NCBI GenBank assembly: GCA_943371025.1
Contig: CALRTC020000032.1
Span: forward strand, 3,223-67,222
DNA length: 64,000 bases
Origin: Niveispirillum sp943371025
GTDB taxonomy: Bacteria > Pseudomonadota > Alphaproteobacteria > Azospirillales > Azospirillaceae
Direction: 5' to 3'
The notes under the pieces are model-generated. The model was not told the origin of the DNA. It did not search any database and saw only the letters and a list, made by a program, of their open reading frames with translations. Made by a program: the position numbers and the translations under genes. This document shows, in pieces, positions 47,404 through 56,899 of the stretch; positions within the stretch are counted from its first letter, which is position 1, and each line of letters begins with the position of its first letter.

Positions 47404-48636
47404 GTGCAGCTTGTGTCAGGGGCCGACCGGCGGGTGGATTGGCGGGTTCTGGCCTTTTCCGCCGCGCTGCTGACCTATGGTCTGGTGGGGGCGCCGGCCC
47501 CGCCGGGCATCCGGCTGCAGGAACTGCTGGTGTTTGCCGGCATTGCCGCCCTGGCCGGCGTGGCTGTGCCCTGGCATTTCTTCGCCGGCCTGACGGTCGC
47601 CCGGGGCAATGTCGTCATGGCATCCGGATCGCTGATCATGACCTGGCTGCTATGGCAGGGAATGCTCCGGGGCCTGTGGAATGGCTGGGGCCTGACCGAT
47701 ATGGTCCGCGATATCGTGCCCATGCTGTTCCTGTGCCTGCCGCTGCTGCTGGCCCCGTCTCTGTCCCGCCTGTCCGATGACACGGCCGATCGGCTGGCCG
47801 ACATGGCGGCGCTGGCCGGTGTCGCCTTCGCCTTGCGCTGGTGGCGCGATGCCGGCCTGGCCCTGTCCGCCATCGGCACCTCCCCCCTGGGCGAAGGCCG
47901 GGATTACCTGCTGAACAGCGCCCTGGTGCCGTTCGCTTCCGTCTGGCTGGGCCTGCGGGCTGCGCATTGGCTGGCGGCCGGGGGTGGCTGGCGTGGGACG
48001 GTGCAGGCGGGACTGGCGGCGGGGGGAAGCCTTTGCTGCCTTCTGGCATTGGCGGCCACGGTACATCGGGCCGGTCTTGGCCTGTCGGTCCTGGCCCTCC
48101 TGGTTGGGCTGGCGCGGCTGGGTTCCCGGGCCGTGACCCGGCATCCGGCGCTGGCCGTCAATGGCCTGCTTCTGCTGCTTGCGACCTTGCTGGTGGCGCG
48201 CATGCCGATGACGGGCATCATGGGCATGCTTGCGGACAAGACCGAATCGGTGGGCCTGAACAACCGGCTGGATGAGATGCTGGCCGTGCTGGACCAGGTC
48301 GGCCGCGATCCCGTCGCCTTCCTGATCGGTGATGGCTGGGGCGCGCTGGTGGCCAATCCGGCTGTGGGCTGGTGGCGCGTCTCCTACACCCACAGCGCGG
48401 CCAGCTATTTCCTGCTGAAGCTGGGGGCCGTGGGTCTGGCGCTGGTCATGGTCTATGGGGGAGTATTGGCGGGTCTGATCGCCCGGTCCGCGGGCCGGCA
48501 GCCGCAACTGCTGCTGGCGGTGGCCCCATCACTGACACTCGCCCTCTTCCTGCATACAAGTTTCAAGTATCTCTGCTTCAGCCTTCTATTGTCTCTGGTC
48601 GTAGGGCGGTCGGCCCGCGGGCTTTACAAGCGGTAG
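47404..48636 (+). CDS. O-antigen ligase/polymerase-like membrane protein
   Basis: About 410 residues with some ten hydrophobic segments and the Wzy/WaaL-like periplasmic loop (ESVGLNNRLDEMLAVLDQVG, VSYTHSAASYFLLKLGAVGL). It most likely polymerises or ligates polysaccharide repeat units. A GTG at 47404 has GAAGGTGG five bases upstream; a GTG at 47395 is also possible. It begins the small polysaccharide locus: the next gene is a chain-length protein, then a GT2 enzyme. Confidence 0.7.
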   Translation: MQLVSGADRRVDWRVLAFSAALLTYGLVGAPAPPGIRLQELLVFAGIAALAGVAVPWHFFAGLTVARGNVVMASGSLIMTWLLWQGMLRGLWNGWGLTDMVRDIVPMLFLCLPLLLAPSLSRLSDDTADRLADMAALAGVAFALRWWRDAGLALSAIGTSPLGEGRDYLLNSALVPFASVWLGLRAAHWLAAGGGWRGTVQAGLAAGGSLCCLLALAATVHRAGLGLSVLALLVGLARLGSRAVTRHPALAVNGLLLLLATLLVARMPMTGIMGMLADKTESVGLNNRLDEMLAVLDQVGRDPVAFLIGDGWGALVANPAVGWWRVSYTHSAASYFLLKLGAVGLALVMVYGGVLAGLIARSAGRQPQLLLAVAPSLTLALFLHTSFKYLCFSLLLSLVVGRSARGLYKR

Positions 48637-48684
48637 AAGGTCATACACTCTCTTGTAATAGGAATATAAGAGAAGGCGGCGATC

Positions 48685-49623
48685 GTGCCGGACAGTCTTG
48701 GCGAACGCATGGACCTGCCGATGCCCCGCTTGGGAGAGCTTCTGCGGGCGCTGGCTGGACAATGGCGGCGGCTGGGACTGGCGGCGCTTGCCGGGGCGGG
48801 GCTGATGGCGCTGGCCCTGCATCTGGTGACACCCCAATTCACGGCCAGCATGGTGGTGGGCCCACCGGGCCGATCCGGTCCGGCTGCCATGGGGCCGCGT
48901 GCCCCGGCACTGTCACCGGCCGCCGGCCGTGGCATCGCGGAGGAAGGCTCGGCGGAGGAACTGGTCTCCGATTTCTCCCGCTATCTGGCGCTGCTGACAT
49001 CTGTTCCGGTGGCTGAACGGCTGGTTGCGGATCCCGAGATCATGCATCGCCTGTTCGAGGATAGCTGGGACGAGCGGGTGGGCGACTGGCGTCCCCCGAT
49101 GGGGGCGGGCGCGCTTCTGACCCGGTCGCTGCGCTGGGTGGCCGGTCATCCCACCTGGGCGCCGCCGGATGCGGTGGATCTTTCGCGTCTGTTGAAGAAG
49201 CATCTGGCGATCGAATCGGTCAGCGGCGGTCCCATGCGGCGGCTGGTCTTCCGCCATGAAAGGCGGGATTTCGCCCTGCTGCTGCTGACCCGGCTGCATG
49301 GCGCCACGGAGGCACATCTGCGTGACGAGGCGCGGCGACGCCTGCTGGCGGAAATGGCCCATGTCGGGGATCGCATGGCGGGCATGGCCAACCTGGACCG
49401 GCAGCGGTCGCTGGCCAGCATGGTCAGCGAGCAGGAACAGACCCTGATGATGCTGGAAGTCGGTCTGCCCTATGCGGCCGATCCGCTGGAGCGGCCATCG
49501 GCACCGGCCCTGGCCGACTGGCCTAATCCGGTGCTGCTGGTGCCGGCGGGTGCACTGGCGGCCTTGGCGCTGGGGCTGTTCTACCTGTCGGCACGGTACA
49601 GTTGGCGCCGGGGGTGGTCATGA
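48685..49623 (+). CDS. Polysaccharide chain-length determinant-like protein (Wzz/PCP)
   Basis: A 312-residue protein with two membrane helices, LGLAALAGAGLMALALHLV near residue 35-53 and LLVPAGALAALALGLFYLSA near the end. They enclose a mainly helical periplasmic part, the topology of polysaccharide co-polymerases. No kinase domain is fused. The start is GTG. Its stop overlaps the next gene's ATG (ATGA), so it is translationally coupled to the GT2 gene. Confidence 0.7.
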   Translation: MPDSLGERMDLPMPRLGELLRALAGQWRRLGLAALAGAGLMALALHLVTPQFTASMVVGPPGRSGPAAMGPRAPALSPAAGRGIAEEGSAEELVSDFSRYLALLTSVPVAERLVADPEIMHRLFEDSWDERVGDWRPPMGAGALLTRSLRWVAGHPTWAPPDAVDLSRLLKKHLAIESVSGGPMRRLVFRHERRDFALLLLTRLHGATEAHLRDEARRRLLAEMAHVGDRMAGMANLDRQRSLASMVSEQEQTLMMLEVGLPYAADPLERPSAPALADWPNPVLLVPAGALAALALGLFYLSARYSWRRGWS

Positions 49624-50606
49624 GAGGCGATATTCCCGTCACCGTCATTGTCATGACCCGGAATGAAGCGGCGAACATCGCCGATTGTCTGGACGGCCTT
49701 TACCCCTTCGCCCAGGTGCTGGTGGTGGACAGCCACAGCACCGATGGGACGGATGTGGTGGCCGCAGCGATGGGAGCCACGATCATTCCCTTCGCCTGGA
49801 ACGGCCGCTATCCGAAGAAGAAGCAATGGTCGCTGTCGCATGCGTCTGTCCGCCATGACTGGGTGTTGTTCGTCGATGCGGATGAGCGCGTATCGGCGGC
49901 CCTGGCGACGGAGATCGGGGCGCGGGTGCGGTCCGGCAACGCAGAGGCGTGCGCGGCCTATTTCATTTCCAGCCGGCCCGTCTGGCTGGGCCGGCAATTG
50001 CGGTTCGGCACACCCTATCGCAAGGTCGCACTGATGCACCGCAGCTGCGCCGCTTTTCCGCCCTGCGACGATCTGCAGGTCGCCCGGATGTGGGAGGTGG
50101 AGGGGCATTACCAGCCTGTCGTACAGGGGCCCGTCGGCCAGCTGCGCCATCCACTGATCCATGCCGATGCCAAGCCGCCATCGGCGTGGTTCGACCGCCA
50201 TAACCGCTATTCAGACTGGGAGGCGGCCCTGGCCGTCGCCGGCCCGGCGCATGGTGGTGCCCTGCTGGCCGGGGAACGGGGCTGGCGCCGGCTGGCCAAG
50301 CGCATTGTCCGGGTGCTGCCCGGGCGGCCCTTGCTGGCCTTCCTTTACGACTATGTCTGGCGACTGGGCGTGCTGGACGGGAAGGCCGGTCTGCACCATG
50401 CCCTGGCGCGGGCCTTCTACTACTGGTCCATCGATTTGAAACGCCACTGGCTGGCCACGCAGGAGGTGGCCAGCCAGTCATCGACGTCAGGCGCTGAGGT
50501 GTCGCTGGCCGATCAGTCGGCCTTGCTTATGTCCGTCGTGTCGCCGGCCAGGGTCTTGACCAGTTCGAACGTCCGGCGGCGGATCGACTCGTCCGGAATG
50601 CGGTAA
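49620..50606 (+). CDS. Family 2 glycosyltransferase
   Basis: About 328 residues with a GT-A fold: VTVIVMTRNEAANIADCLDG, VLVVDSHSTDGTDVV and the metal-binding DWVLFVDADERV. It resembles WaaE/KdtX-like glucosyltransferases. The ATG at 49620 overlaps the previous stop. The last ~31 codons (from about 50513) run antisense through the end of the convergent XRE gene, giving a Ser-rich tail that looks unconserved. This suggests loss of the original stop. Confidence 0.88.
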   Translation: MRGDIPVTVIVMTRNEAANIADCLDGLYPFAQVLVVDSHSTDGTDVVAAAMGATIIPFAWNGRYPKKKQWSLSHASVRHDWVLFVDADERVSAALATEIGARVRSGNAEACAAYFISSRPVWLGRQLRFGTPYRKVALMHRSCAAFPPCDDLQVARMWEVEGHYQPVVQGPVGQLRHPLIHADAKPPSAWFDRHNRYSDWEAALAVAGPAHGGALLAGERGWRRLAKRIVRVLPGRPLLAFLYDYVWRLGVLDGKAGLHHALARAFYYWSIDLKRHWLATQEVASQSSTSGAEVSLADQSALLMSVVSPARVLTSSNVRRRIDSSGMR

Positions 50607-50986
50607 TAGGCGCGAACCAGTTCCAGCGTCTCGCGCCGGGCCATGGATTCGAATTCCTGCGTTTCGCTCGGCTCTTCCGACAGCAGCGCCTCTTCATGCG
50701 CCGGCAGATCGTCGAAGAAGAAGGTCACCGGCACGCCCAGCACCTGGGAAAGGTTGAACAGGCGGCTGGCGCTGATGCGGTTGGCGCCGCGTTCATACTT
50801 CTGCAGCTGCTGGAACGTGATGCCGACGGCTTCGCCCAGGGTTTCCTGGCTCAGCCCCAGCAACGTGCGGCGCAGACGCAGACGCTGGCCGACATGGATA
50901 TCAATGGGATTGGGGCCTTCGCCGCGCTTGGACAGGGAATAAGCCTGCGCGAGCACGTTTTTCGGACTGGTCGTCTTTTCAAGCAT
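50513..50986 (-). CDS. XRE-family transcriptional regulator, PraR-like (paralogue 2)
   Basis: A 157-residue regulator. The helix-turn-helix at residues 35-92 has LGLSQETLGEAVGITFQQLQ, KYERGANRISASRLFNLSQ and VPVTFFFDDL. It is clearly paralogous to the regulator at 156-605, including the shared tail RRETLELVRAYYRI. AAGGAG precedes the ATG at 50986. It sits inside an exopolysaccharide locus between two GT2 genes. Rhizobial PraR controls surface and biofilm genes, so regulation of this locus is plausible (inference). Confidence 0.9.
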   Translation of the reverse strand: MLEKTTSPKNVLAQAYSLSKRGEGPNPIDIHVGQRLRLRRTLLGLSQETLGEAVGITFQQLQKYERGANRISASRLFNLSQVLGVPVTFFFDDLPAHEEALLSEEPSETQEFESMARRETLELVRAYYRIPDESIRRRTFELVKTLAGDTTDISKAD

Positions 50987-51192
50987 GGTGAACTCCTTGG
51001 CGCCTGATGTTCCGATACATATAGGACCTGTGGTTGATCGCTCCAATACAGCTGGTTGCATAGGGGGGAGTGGGGAGGGGATAAACCGGTGGTCTATGCG
51101 GCTGTATGGACAACCTAAGCTTAGTGTCTGAATTTGCTGTGTAAATGTGGTGTTAACAGAACGAATGCGCAAGCGATTCGAAAGTCGCACCT

Positions 51193-51957
51193 CTAAAATC
51201 GCCAGAGGGCATACCCCTTCGGAGATAGAGATCGCAGGGTTGCTGCGACAATTTGTAGCAGGCTGATGGTGGCCCGCGCCGCGCGGGACAGGCCCAGAAG
51301 CTGCTGGCGGATATGATCCTGCTCTCTCCGGCCCAGCGCCGCATGCCGGCGCGACAGCCCGCCGGGGGCGAAGACGGCGATCAGCCGGGGAAGCCTGGCA
51401 ACATATTGCGCGCGTTGGAGAACCTGCAGGGTGACGGCATAATCGCCGGCAATGCGGTAGCCGCAATCCAGATGCAGGCCGGCCAGAAGCGTACGACGAT
51501 AGAAGATGGCGCAGTGATGGGCCGGCATGCCGTAGAAGGCCCAGCGCCAGTGTCGGGCGCGCTTGCGCCGCCTGCGGCCGTCGCCCGGGTCTTCCCCCGT
51601 GTCGCCATAGAACAGGTCCAGCCGACCGGCCGCCAGCAGCGGGGCCAGGTCGCACAGCACATGGGCATCGGCCAGCGTGTCACCGGCATTGAGGAACAGC
51701 AGGTAGTCACCCCTTGCCCGGGCCATGGCCCGATCCATGCCGGCGAAGGGGCCGCCATCGGCCCGGCTGTCGAACCAATGGGGTTGCAAGCCGGTTTTCA
51801 GAAAGGCAGCAGCAATTTCCGGACCCGAACCGCCATCGGCCACCAGCCATTCAAAGTCCGTCCAGGCCTGGGCGGTGATACTGGTGCCGGTGGCGGCAAG
51901 TCCGGCCGCATCATCCTTGACGACGGTAATGATGGACAGAAGCGGCGGCCGGGTCAT
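51193..51957 (-). CDS. Family 2 glycosyltransferase
   Basis: A 254-residue GT-A enzyme: LLSIITVVKDDAAGLAATG, FEWLVADGGSGPEIAAAF, DGGPFAGMDRAMARARGDYL and the following FLNAGD. This resembles WcaE/colanic-type transferases. It starts five bases after the export-protein stop, so the two are co-transcribed. The region between it and the XRE gene (50987-51192) includes a 10-bp palindrome CTAAGCTTAG at 51115-51124. Confidence 0.88.
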   Translation of the reverse strand: MTRPPLLSIITVVKDDAAGLAATGTSITAQAWTDFEWLVADGGSGPEIAAAFLKTGLQPHWFDSRADGGPFAGMDRAMARARGDYLLFLNAGDTLADAHVLCDLAPLLAAGRLDLFYGDTGEDPGDGRRRRKRARHWRWAFYGMPAHHCAIFYRRTLLAGLHLDCGYRIAGDYAVTLQVLQRAQYVARLPRLIAVFAPGGLSRRHAALGRREQDHIRQQLLGLSRAARATISLLQIVAATLRSLSPKGYALWRF

Positions 51958-51961
51958 GCCA

Positions 51962-54883
51962 TCAGTCCGAGATCGCGGCGATGGCGGCGGCAGAAAAGGC
52001 GATCTGGCTCAGGATCGTGGTGATGCTCTGTGTCAGGGGCAGCCATTCGAACGGCTCCGCGTCGCGCGGCACCACGATCATGGCACCCGGTGTGATGGCC
52101 GCCGCCTCGTGCCGGGTCCAGCTGCCATGCAGCGGTTCGGCCGCCCCGTTGGGATGGATGATGAAGATCCGGTCCTCGTCGGCGAAACGGGTGGGGCCGC
52201 CGGCTTCACGCAGATAATCCCGCGGCTCCTTCTGCGGATCGAACAGCAGGGAGGCCGGCGACAGCACCTCACCCGACACGGTCACGGTCAGCGGCCGCTT
52301 GGGGATATGGATGCGGTCGCCCGGCATCAGCGGCATGTCCAGTTCCGGCCGTGCCGTCAGGGCGGCCGGGTCGGCCTCCACGCTGATGCGCCCCAGGGCC
52401 TGGACATGGCGCAGATCGTCCGCCATGCGGCGTACCAGATCCACACGGGCCGGGTCGGGTGGATTCTTGCCACCCAGCATCTGCGACAATTGCCGGTCCA
52501 GTTCGCGGGCGTCGCGGCGCAACCCCTCCTCCTCTGCCAGCCGGGCACTTTCGCGGGTGAAAATGGCACCGGCGGGATAGGCATCAGGCGTCAGGCCACC
52601 AGCGCGGTTCAGCAGGCCGGACAGGGTCTCCCCAGGCGCCAGATCATAGGTGCCAGGCTCCATCACCTCTCCCACCAGCAGCACGGCGCGGCGCTCCTGC
52701 GGTCGCTGGCGCAGGCCGACGCGCAGGGCAGCACCGGGGGGAATGGCGGTGGCGGCCTCGCGGTCGGGCGGCAGCATCTGCGGCTGGTCCGCCATTTCCC
52801 CCTCCGCATCGGCTGCCGGATTGGGGGGCGGGGTCAGTTCCAGCCGCTGCGGATCGGCATCGGCGCGCAGACCACCGGCCACGCGCAGCAGCAGGTCCAG
52901 CGGCACGGGTCCCGCCACGGGATATTCTCCAGGATGCGCCACGCCGCCCCGGACGGCCACCATCCGTTCCGACAGGATGCGGCGCATGTCAGGTTCCAGC
53001 GGATCGGGCATTGTCGGGTCCAGGGGCGGGGTCGCTTCCGCCTGCCGGAACAGCGTGACCCGGTCGCCGTCCCGCAGCCGCAGATCGAAGCGGCCAGCCA
53101 GGACATCGGCAGGGGCGAAAAGGCTGACACGGCGCGCCGGCCCGGCAGGGTCTGCCCGATCCAGAAGGGCCGCCAGGCCATAGGCATCCGGCAGGGGAGC
53201 GCCCGTGCCGGACAGAAGCGCCCGCAGACTGACGCCGTCACCGGCTCCCCGCAGGCCCGGCTGGCGCACGGCGCCGGACAGCAGCACCCCGTCGCCACCG
53301 GCATCCGCCACCTCGCCCGGTCCCACCATCTGCCGGCCCTGATGGGTACCCCCGGCGATGGCAGCAAGTGTGGACAGGGGCACCGGCCCGGCCACGGGAT
53401 AGGGACCGGGCCGCAGCATGCCCCGGCGCAGGAACACCGACTGCCGCAGTAGGAAGGGCAGCAGATCCGGCTCCTCCAGGAACAGGGGCGGGCAGGGCGT
53501 GGGCGGGCCTTCCATGATGGCGGCGGTCAGGGCGGCGGGACCGGCAGCCAGGGCGCCCTCCGGGTCGGCCGAAAGGGCGGCGGCCAAGGCCCCCAGGCCG
53601 GGACAGGCGGCAAGGTCCGGTTCCGCCGGGCGCCTGCCCGCCAGCAGCGACAGCACACTGCGCCCGCGCAGGAAGGCCACGTCACTGGCCGACAGCAGGA
53701 TCAGCTGATCGCCATCCCGCGCGGTTTCCGCCTCCCGCCCCGTCAGCAGGGCGGCAAGGTCCAGCGGCCGCAGTTCGGGCGGCCCACCCGCCATTGTCCG
53801 GCGCAGCAGCACGGCCAGCGGCTTATAGACGTCGGAGGGCAGCATGCGCAGGTCCACCAGATCGGCCAGCCGCATGCCCTCGCTCAATACCTTCTCCCCC
53901 GGTTCGGCCACGGCACCGCGCAGGGTGACACTGCCCGTGCGTCCGCCGCCATCGGGCGCATGCAGCAGCAGATCGCCGTCGCGCAGGCGCTGTGGATCAT
54001 GGGCCGTGACCGGTTGGGCCCTCTCCACCCCCTCGGCTGTATAGCGCAGCAGGGTGGACCGGTCCTGACCGGGCCGCAGGGCCCCGCCGGCCAGTGACAA
54101 CAGGTCGGCCGTATCGTCGGGACCGGTCAGGGCGCTGTTATCGGGCGGCAGCTCATAGATGCCGGGCCGCTTGACCGACCCCGCTATGGCCACGGTGGGT
54201 CCGATGGGGGGCACGATCAGCCGTGCGCCGTCGGGCAGCAGGGCCGTTGCTGCCCCTTCGCCCCGTGTCAGCAGGTCGTAAAGGTCGATCATGCCGGCCG
54301 TACCGCCTGGACCGGTCAGCCGGATGGCCCGCAGGCTGCCGTCGGGCAGCACGCCACCCGCTGCCTGCAGCGCGTCCAGCGCCGTGGCATAGGCTGGCAG
54401 TTCCTGCCGGCCGGGCCGTGCCACCTGGCCCAGCACCAGAACGCCGACCCGGCGGAGTGCGGAGACCGACAGAAAGGCCTGTGTCTGCAGATGGGTGGCG
54501 GCGACCGCGGCCTCGACATCGGCCTTCAGTTCGCCCAGTGGCCTTCCGGCGGCGGCGATGGGCCGCAGATCCTCGATCAGCAGCAGGCCGTCGGCGCCGA
54601 TGCGGTAGCGTGTGTTGCGCGAAATCTGCCCGCGCAGCAGCACCGTCACCTCATCTCCCGGCCCCAGCCGATAGTCATCACCAACCGTGCCCAGAGCCGG
54701 TCCTTCCACAGGGGCGGGGCCGCTGAACAGGCCGCGGCCGAACAGGTGCAGTACCTGTCCCGCCCGGTTGCTGAACAGCGTTTCCAGTCTTCCTTCGGGC
54801 GCGTCGGCCGCCGCCGCGTGGCAAGGCGACGAAAAGGCCAGGAACAGGATCAGGCAGAGCAGACGGCGCAAGGCGTCGACCAA
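51962..54883 (-). CDS. Polysaccharide export protein with multiple SLBB domains (Wza-like)
   Basis: A 973-residue outer-membrane/periplasmic export protein. A signal peptide (LLCLILFLAFSSPCHAAAA) is followed by the Poly_export motif DYRLGPGDEVTVLLRG. A series of SLBB units is recognisable by VLGQVARPGRQELPAYATAL, VAIAGSVKRPGIYELP, VRGGVAHPGEYPVAGPVPL, LVGEVMEPGTYDLAPGETL and VTVSGEVLSPASLLF. This is larger than classical Wza. No Wzc-type kinase or flippase is in the window, so the locus is incomplete here. Confidence 0.88.
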   Translation of the reverse strand: MVDALRRLLCLILFLAFSSPCHAAAADAPEGRLETLFSNRAGQVLHLFGRGLFSGPAPVEGPALGTVGDDYRLGPGDEVTVLLRGQISRNTRYRIGADGLLLIEDLRPIAAAGRPLGELKADVEAAVAATHLQTQAFLSVSALRRVGVLVLGQVARPGRQELPAYATALDALQAAGGVLPDGSLRAIRLTGPGGTAGMIDLYDLLTRGEGAATALLPDGARLIVPPIGPTVAIAGSVKRPGIYELPPDNSALTGPDDTADLLSLAGGALRPGQDRSTLLRYTAEGVERAQPVTAHDPQRLRDGDLLLHAPDGGGRTGSVTLRGAVAEPGEKVLSEGMRLADLVDLRMLPSDVYKPLAVLLRRTMAGGPPELRPLDLAALLTGREAETARDGDQLILLSASDVAFLRGRSVLSLLAGRRPAEPDLAACPGLGALAAALSADPEGALAAGPAALTAAIMEGPPTPCPPLFLEEPDLLPFLLRQSVFLRRGMLRPGPYPVAGPVPLSTLAAIAGGTHQGRQMVGPGEVADAGGDGVLLSGAVRQPGLRGAGDGVSLRALLSGTGAPLPDAYGLAALLDRADPAGPARRVSLFAPADVLAGRFDLRLRDGDRVTLFRQAEATPPLDPTMPDPLEPDMRRILSERMVAVRGGVAHPGEYPVAGPVPLDLLLRVAGGLRADADPQRLELTPPPNPAADAEGEMADQPQMLPPDREAATAIPPGAALRVGLRQRPQERRAVLLVGEVMEPGTYDLAPGETLSGLLNRAGGLTPDAYPAGAIFTRESARLAEEEGLRRDARELDRQLSQMLGGKNPPDPARVDLVRRMADDLRHVQALGRISVEADPAALTARPELDMPLMPGDRIHIPKRPLTVTVSGEVLSPASLLFDPQKEPRDYLREAGGPTRFADEDRIFIIHPNGAAEPLHGSWTRHEAAAITPGAMIVVPRDAEPFEWLPLTQSITTILSQIAFSAAAIAAISD

Positions 54884-54957
54884 TCCGGAAGATGTAAGGC
54901 ATCCGGATTATACAAGCATTCAGCATGCGGGCGCGACTGCTTTGCGCCGTGTCCGCG

Positions 54958-55836
54958 TCAGGGGTGTCGGATTTTCCCGTCCAGCGTCAGGATCGGGGCA
55001 TAGAGTGCCGGGCGACGGTCGCGGAACACGCCCCAACCGGCGCGGATGCGGGCAACCTCGTCCAGGTCGAAACTGTGGAGAAGCAGCGCCTCGCCTTCGC
55101 GCGCCGCTTCCTTCACCTTGGCGCCCTTGGGATCGGTGATGAAGCTGGAGCCGTAAAAGGTGATGCTGCCCGTGTCGAACGTCTCCGTCCCGATGCGGTT
55201 GCTGGCGATCAAGGGGATCAGGTTGGCGCCGCTATGGCCTTGCATCACCCGCTGCCAATGATCGCGGCTGTCCAGGGTCGGGTCCTGCGGCTCCGACCCG
55301 ATGGCCGTGGGGTAGAACAGCAGCTCTGCCCCCTGCAACGCCATGACGCGGGCGGCCTCCGGGAACCACTGGTCCCAGCAGATGGCGGTGCCGATTCGGG
55401 CATAGCGCGTCTGATAGGTCTGGAAGCCAGTGTCGCCGGGATTGAAATAGTATTTTTCCTGGTATCCCGGCCCGTCGGGGATGTGGCTTTTGCGGTAAAG
55501 ACCCAGGATTTCGCCATCGGCATCAATGGTGACCAGGGAATTGTAATGCGCATTGTTGGCCCTTTCGAAAAAGGACAGCGGCAGCACGACCGCCAGTTCC
55601 CGGGCCAGGGCCTGAAAATGCCGAATCAGGGGATTGTCATCAACCGGGGCTGCCAGGGCGAAATATTCCGCCTTCTGGTCCTGGCAGAAATAGGGTGTCT
55701 CGAACAATTCCTGGATCAGGATGATCTGGGCGCCCTGTGCATGGGCGTCGCGGATCATCTTCTCGGCCTTGGCGATATTGGCCTCGCGGTCCCAGCTGCA
55801 CGCAAATTGCGTGGCGGCGACGGTCACCTTGCGCAT
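54958..55836 (-). CDS. aguB: N-carbamoylputrescine amidase
   Basis: Converts N-carbamoylputrescine to putrescine in the agmatine route to polyamines. A 292-residue nitrilase-fold protein with Glu in IILIQELFETPYFCQ, Lys in YRKSHIPDGPGYQEKYYF and Cys in GTAICWDQWFPEAARV. These segments are typical of AguB rather than other carbon-nitrogen hydrolases. The agmatine deiminase gene (aguA) is not next to it in this window. Confidence 0.93.
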   Translation of the reverse strand: MRKVTVAATQFACSWDREANIAKAEKMIRDAHAQGAQIILIQELFETPYFCQDQKAEYFALAAPVDDNPLIRHFQALARELAVVLPLSFFERANNAHYNSLVTIDADGEILGLYRKSHIPDGPGYQEKYYFNPGDTGFQTYQTRYARIGTAICWDQWFPEAARVMALQGAELLFYPTAIGSEPQDPTLDSRDHWQRVMQGHSGANLIPLIASNRIGTETFDTGSITFYGSSFITDPKGAKVKEAAREGEALLLHSFDLDEVARIRAGWGVFRDRRPALYAPILTLDGKIRHP

Positions 55837-55912
55837 GGATCTGTTCCCCGGCTGCTTTCGTCGCGAGCATACAAAAATGCTGGTCGTCAGGGGATGATTT
55901 TCCGGGGAAGGT

Positions 55913-56896
55913 TCAGGTCATGCGGGTGCGGGTGCGCAGCACCAGAGCCAGGAAAAAGGGCGCGCCCAGCAGCGCCGTCACCACGCCCAGCTTCAATTCC
56001 TGTGTCGGATTGCCCAGCCGGATAGCGGCGTCGGCGGCCAGCAGCAGGGCCGCCCCCCCCAACGCCGACAGCGGCAGCAGGCGTGACGGCTGGGCGGCGG
56101 CCAGCGGGCGCAGCAGGTGCGGCACGATCAGGCCGATGAAGCCGATGGACCCTGCCACCGACACGGCGGCCCCCACAGCCAAAGCGGTGCCCAGGATGAC
56201 CAGCGCTCCCGTGCGGGCCGGTGCGAAGCCCATGGACTTTGCCGTCTCCTCGCCCAGCGACAGGGCATCCAGCCCGCGGCCCGCCAGCAGCAGCAGGGCG
56301 GCCCCGACGGCCATGAAGGGGGCGGCTACGGCCACATGGTTCATCGACCGGTCAGCCAGCGAGCCCAGCATCCAGAACACGATCTCCGACAGGGCAAAGG
56401 CATTCTGGGAGCGCGACAGGGCCAGGGACGTCAAGGCGCTGGCCAGGCTGGAAATGGCTACGCCCGCCAGGATCAGGGTCAGCACCGACGCCTGCCGTCC
56501 CGCCAGCAGATAAAGCAGGGTGACGGCGACCAGAGCCCCGGCCATGCCGCCAGCAGGCAATGCCAACGGGTAGACAAGACTTAAGCCGCTGTAAAAGGCG
56601 ATGACGGCGCCCAGCCCGGCACTGGCCGACACGCCGATCAGGCCCGGTTCGGCCAGCGGGTTGCGCAACAGCCCCTGCAAAGCCGCCCCTGACAGGCCCA
56701 GCACGGCGCCGATGCCCAGACCCAGCAGGGCGCGGGGCAGGCGGATATCGGCAAAGATGATGGCGGCCGTGCTGTCGCCGCCCTGCCACCAGTCGCGGAT
56801 CGCCATGGGAAGGGAGATGGCGCTGGGCCCGACGGCCAGCGAGGCGGCGAAGAACAAGGCCACGGCCAGGGCCAGCAGGAAAAGGGCGCGCAGCAT
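55913..56896 (-). CDS. FecCD/BtuC-family ABC transporter permease
   Basis: A 327-residue inner-membrane permease with about nine to ten helices. Typical sequence includes RLPRALLGLGIGAVLGLSGA, LRNPLAEPGLIGVSASAGLG and GFIGLIVPHLLRPL. It starts three bases after the binding-protein gene and belongs to that operon. The ATPase expected next is missing: the following gene is aguB. Substrate: cobalamin or siderophore-iron by family. Confidence 0.93.
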   Translation of the reverse strand: MLRALFLLALAVALFFAASLAVGPSAISLPMAIRDWWQGGDSTAAIIFADIRLPRALLGLGIGAVLGLSGAALQGLLRNPLAEPGLIGVSASAGLGAVIAFYSGLSLVYPLALPAGGMAGALVAVTLLYLLAGRQASVLTLILAGVAISSLASALTSLALSRSQNAFALSEIVFWMLGSLADRSMNHVAVAAPFMAVGAALLLLAGRGLDALSLGEETAKSMGFAPARTGALVILGTALAVGAAVSVAGSIGFIGLIVPHLLRPLAAAQPSRLLPLSALGGAALLLAADAAIRLGNPTQELKLGVVTALLGAPFFLALVLRTRTRMT

Positions 56897-56899
56897 GGC

